Source of the DNA: Actinomycetota bacterium
GTDB taxonomy: Bacteria > Actinomycetota > Acidimicrobiia > Acidimicrobiales > CADCSY01
DNA length: 8,399 bases
Assembly: GCA_019348335.1 (NCBI GenBank)
Contig: JAHWJR010000011.1
Location: 3,551-11,949, forward strand
Direction: 5' to 3'
The position numbers and the translations under genes were made by a program. The notes under the pieces are model-generated. The model made no database searches and was not told the DNA's origin. It was given only the letters and a program-made list of their open reading frames with translations. Of this stretch, positions 6,115-8,399 are shown one piece after another (positions within the stretch are counted from its first letter, which is position 1; each line of letters begins with the position of its first letter).

Positions 6115-6834
6115 ATGGCCGACGAAGCGGACGCATTGTCCCGGGCCCTGGAGAGCCTGGCCCGCCACCTGGTGCACGAGGAGGGCCTGGACGCCACCCT
6201 CGAGCGGGTGGCCGGGCTGGCGTGCCGGACCATCGGTGACTGCGATGCGGCCGGGATCACCCTGGTGGCCGACGGGAAGCCGACGACGGCTGCCTGCACC
6301 GACGAGGCCACGCTGCCTCTCGACCGCTCCCAGTACGAGAGCGGCGACGGCCCGTGCCTGGAGGCGTACCGGCAGGGCAAGGTGGTCCGTGTCGAGCCCA
6401 TCGACGGCGACGAGCGCTGGCCCGAGTTCGCCCGCACGGCGACGGCGCACGGCTTCCACAGCTCGCTGTCGCTGCCGCTGGTGGTGGGTGACGAGAGCCT
6501 GGGGGCGCTGAACCTCTACTCCCGCAGCCACCAGGGGTACTCCGGCGACGACGAGGAGACCGGCATGCTCTTCGCCACCCAGGCGGCGGTGGCGGTGGCC
6601 AACGCCCAGGTGTACTGGAGCGCCCGGGCGCTGAGCGAGCAGCTGGAGGAGGCGCTGGCCAGCCGCGACGTCATCGGCCAGGCCAAGGGCATCATCATGG
6701 CGCAGCGGGGCGGAGGCCCCGACGACGCCTTCGACGTGCTGCGGCGGGCGTCGCAGCGGGAGAACAAGAAGCTGCGCGAGGTGGCCCAGGCCGTGGTCGA
6801 CGCCGCCAGTCGCCGGAGCATCGCCGACCGGTAG
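6115..6834 (+). CDS. GAF and ANTAR domain protein, probable sensory transcription antiterminator
   Basis: This 239-residue cytosolic protein has a GAF sensor domain at ~20-165, including SGDGPCLEAYR (76-86), SLSLPLVVGDESLGALNLYS and LFATQAAVAVANAQ. A short coiled linker leads to a C-terminal ANTAR domain at ~172-232 with SRDVIGQAKGIIMA (183-196), DDAFDVLRRASQ and NKKLREVAQAVV. ANTAR domains are known RNA binders that stabilise antiterminator hairpins in target transcripts, and GAF domains gate them with a small ligand or redox cue. The ligand cannot be read from sequence; Cys37, Cys43, Cys61 and Cys81 are available but form no known cofactor motif. The GAF-ANTAR layout is especially common in Actinomycetota. 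A strong ribosome site supports ATG 6115. A terminator-like hairpin upstream and the dnaE2 promoter downstream suggest it is transcribed alone. Its own leader is hairpin-rich, so autoregulation is possible but unproven. Confidence 0.92.
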   Translation: MADEADALSRALESLARHLVHEEGLDATLERVAGLACRTIGDCDAAGITLVADGKPTTAACTDEATLPLDRSQYESGDGPCLEAYRQGKVVRVEPIDGDERWPEFARTATAHGFHSSLSLPLVVGDESLGALNLYSRSHQGYSGDDEETGMLFATQAAVAVANAQVYWSARALSEQLEEALASRDVIGQAKGIIMAQRGGGPDDAFDVLRRASQRENKKLREVAQAVVDAASRRSIADR

Positions 6835-6852
6835 CGCAGTTCCTCTGGCGTA

Positions 6853-6868
6853 TCGAACGTCTGTTCGG
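6853..6868 (+). promoter_or_regulatory. LexA operator (SOS box) upstream of dnaE2
   Basis: TCGAACGTCTGTTCGG matches the Gram-positive/mycobacterial SOS consensus TCGAAC-N4-GTTCGA at 11 of the 12 specified bases, and the core CGAAC-N4-GTTCG is perfect. It ends one base before the putative -10 at 6869, so bound LexA would block RNA polymerase. DnaE2 genes are known members of the actinobacterial SOS regulon, so site and gene support each other. Confidence 0.92.
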
Positions 6869-6880
6869 TAACGTCCGGGC
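6869..6880 (+). promoter_or_regulatory. Putative -10 for leaderless transcription of dnaE2
   Basis: TAACGT (6869-6874) fits TANNNT and ends 6 nt before ATG 6881. There is no Shine-Dalgarno. The TAA in the motif is an in-frame stop, which fixes ATG 6881 as the earliest start. From -12 to +4 relative to the ATG, 14 of 16 bases equal those before the GT20 gene. Confidence 0.5.
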
Positions 6881-8399
6881 ATGGGTTCGTGCGACCCTCC
6901 CGTTCCCTACGCCGAGCTGCACTGCCACTCCAACTTCAGCTTCCTCGACGGGGCGTCCCACCCCGAGGAGCTGGTGGCCGAGGCCGCCCGCCTGGGGCTC
7001 TCGGCGCTGGCCCTCACCGACCACGACGGCCTCTACGGCGTGGTGCGCTTCGCCCGGGCGGCAGCCGAGGTGGGGCTGGCCACGGTGTTCGGGGCCGAGC
7101 TCACCCTGGGCGGGGCCGACGGGCGCGCCGGCATGCCCGACCCCGGGGGCACCCACCTGGTGGTGCTGGCCCGCACCCCGGAGGGCTACGCCCGGCTGAG
7201 CCGGGCCATCAGCGCCGCCCAGCTGGCCGGCGGCGAGAAGGGTCGGCCCCGCACCGACCTGGCCGCCCTGGCCGAGATGGCCGGCGAGGGCGGCCGGGTC
7301 GGGCACTGGCAGGTGCTCACCGGGTGCCGCAAGGGGGCGGTGCCGGCGGCGCTGTGCGAGCGGGGCCCCGCCGCCGCCGGCCGCGAGCTGGCCCGCCTGG
7401 TCGAGGCCTTCGGGCGGGAGTGCGTGGCCGTGGAGGTCTGGGACCACGGCGACCCTCTCGACTCGGCTCGCAACGACGCCCTGGCCGCCCTGGCCACCTC
7501 CGCCGGGGTCGAGGTGGTCGCCACCAACAACGTCCACTACTCGGTGCCCGCCCGCCGGCCCCTGGCCACCGCCCTGGCCGCGGTGCGGGCCCGGCGCAGC
7601 CTCGACGAGGTCGAGGGGTGGCTGCCGGCCGGCGCCGGCGCCTGCCTGCGCTCAGGTTCCGAGCAGGCCCGCCGGCTGGCCCGCTACCCCGGCGCCGTCG
7701 AGCGGGCGGCCGAGGTGGGCCAGGCGTGCGCCTTCGACCTGACCCTGGTGGCCCCCCGCCTGCCCGATTTCCCCGTGCCCCCCGGCCACGACGAGATGAG
7801 CTGGTTGCGGGCCCTGGCCGAGCGGGGGGCCGAGGCCCGCTACGGGCCCCGGGGAGCCGAGCGGGTGCCGGGGGCGTGGCGCCAGATCGACCACGAGCTC
7901 GAGGTGATCGATCGCCTGGGCTTCCCCGGCTACTTCCTGGTGGTCCACGACATCGTCGAGTTCTGCCGGCGGGCCGACATCTTGTGCCAGGGCCGGGGCT
8001 CGGCGGCCAACTCGGCGGTCTGCTACGCCCTCGGCATCACCAACGCCGACGCCGTGGGCCTGGGCCTGCTGTTCGAGCGCTTCTTGGCCCCCGAGCGCGA
8101 CGGTCCGCCCGACATCGACGTCGACATCGAGAGCGACCGGCGGGAGGAGGCCATCCAGTACGTCTACCGCCGCTACGGGCGCAACCGGGCCGCCCAGGTG
8201 GCCAACGTCATCACCTACCGGGCCCGCTCGGCGGTGCGGGAGATGGGCAAGGCCCTGGGGCACGGCGCCGGCCAGGTCGACGCCTGGGCCAAGCAGCTCG
8301 ATCACGGTTCTGCTGGTTTCGTCGGCGATCATCCGGCGGGGATTCCCGAGGCGGTGCTGGCCCTGGCCGGCGAGGTGCTCGACTTCCCCCGCCACCTGG
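6881..8399 (+). CDS. dnaE2: Error-prone DNA polymerase DnaE2 (ImuC), N-terminal ~506 residues, cut by the right edge
   Basis: This is a C-family polymerase used in SOS-induced translesion synthesis together with ImuA' and ImuB. The visible part starts with a PHP domain: AELHCHSNFSFLDGAS (11-26), TDHDG (46-50), GAELTLGG, and ATNNVHYS further on. The polymerase palm follows, with FPGYFLVVHDIVEFC, QGRGSAANS (370-378) and the catalytic PDIDVDIESDRREE block, where Asp411, Asp413 and Asp415 supply the metal-binding acidic residues. AAQVANVITYRARSA comes next, and the reading stops at DFPRHL. The order of motifs and the HCHSNFSFL start mark DnaE2, not the replicative DnaE1, which has HVHTEYS-like starts. 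Full-length proteins are about 1,050-1,100 residues, so roughly half is missing, including fingers and C-terminal domains. No imuA or imuB lies upstream; they may follow outside the window. The LexA box and promoter end right before the ATG. Codons at 8300-8344 are unusually T-ending for this gene. Confidence 0.95.
   Translation, partial: MGSCDPPVPYAELHCHSNFSFLDGASHPEELVAEAARLGLSALALTDHDGLYGVVRFARAAAEVGLATVFGAELTLGGADGRAGMPDPGGTHLVVLARTPEGYARLSRAISAAQLAGGEKGRPRTDLAALAEMAGEGGRVGHWQVLTGCRKGAVPAALCERGPAAAGRELARLVEAFGRECVAVEVWDHGDPLDSARNDALAALATSAGVEVVATNNVHYSVPARRPLATALAAVRARRSLDEVEGWLPAGAGACLRSGSEQARRLARYPGAVERAAEVGQACAFDLTLVAPRLPDFPVPPGHDEMSWLRALAERGAEARYGPRGAERVPGAWRQIDHELEVIDRLGFPGYFLVVHDIVEFCRRADILCQGRGSAANSAVCYALGITNADAVGLGLLFERFLAPERDGPPDIDVDIESDRREEAIQYVYRRYGRNRAAQVANVITYRARSAVREMGKALGHGAGQVDAWAKQLDHGSAGFVGDHPAGIPEAVLALAGEVLDFPRHL

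Noticed and set aside
4357..6882. An 841-codon open frame on the minus strand opposite the GT20 and GAF-ANTAR genes
   Set aside because: Its product is low-complexity Gly/Val/Asp/His-rich with no domain, and it mirrors two convincing plus-strand genes. Long antisense frames are expected at this GC content.

Overview
The window is very GC-rich, with strongly G/C-biased third codon positions. It carries families typical of Actinomycetota: a GAF-ANTAR regulator, an error-prone DnaE2 polymerase behind a Gram-positive-type SOS box, a SWIM protein coupled to an SNF2 ATPase, and start codons that look leaderless. A high-GC actinobacterium is likely. Acidimicrobiia is my guess from the style of the proteins, not something the sequence proves. 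I see no mobile element, CRISPR array, tRNA or rRNA.

Layout: (1) At the left edge, on the minus strand, is the first ~54 codons of a probable papain-like cysteine protease, running off the window. (2) Across a ~50-bp gap, the plus strand carries an SNF2-family ATPase/helicase (215-3003). It is split by one missing base near 2063, inside helicase motif III. (3) The helicase stop overlaps the start of a SWIM zinc-finger protein (3003-4208), so the two form a translationally coupled pair. (4) A ~200-bp gap rich in inverted repeats leads to a GT20 trehalose-6-phosphate synthase-like enzyme (4411-5907). (5) A two-tier hairpin follows, then a structured leader and a GAF-ANTAR protein (6115-6834), a probable RNA-binding antiterminator. 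(6) A near-perfect LexA/SOS box overlaps the promoter of dnaE2 (6881 onward), which is cut by the right edge after ~506 codons.

Apart from the protease, every gene is on the plus strand, but they look like several separate transcription units. The shared theme is stress and genome maintenance: a helicase-SWIM pair, an osmolyte-type sugar enzyme, a sensory antiterminator and SOS-induced mutagenic repair. I do not find a convincing new multi-gene system. The most useful observations are the exactly localised helicase frameshift, the SOS box on dnaE2, the matching leaderless start regions of the GT20 gene and dnaE2, the divergent motifs in the GT20 enzyme, and several unexplained inverted repeats between genes.
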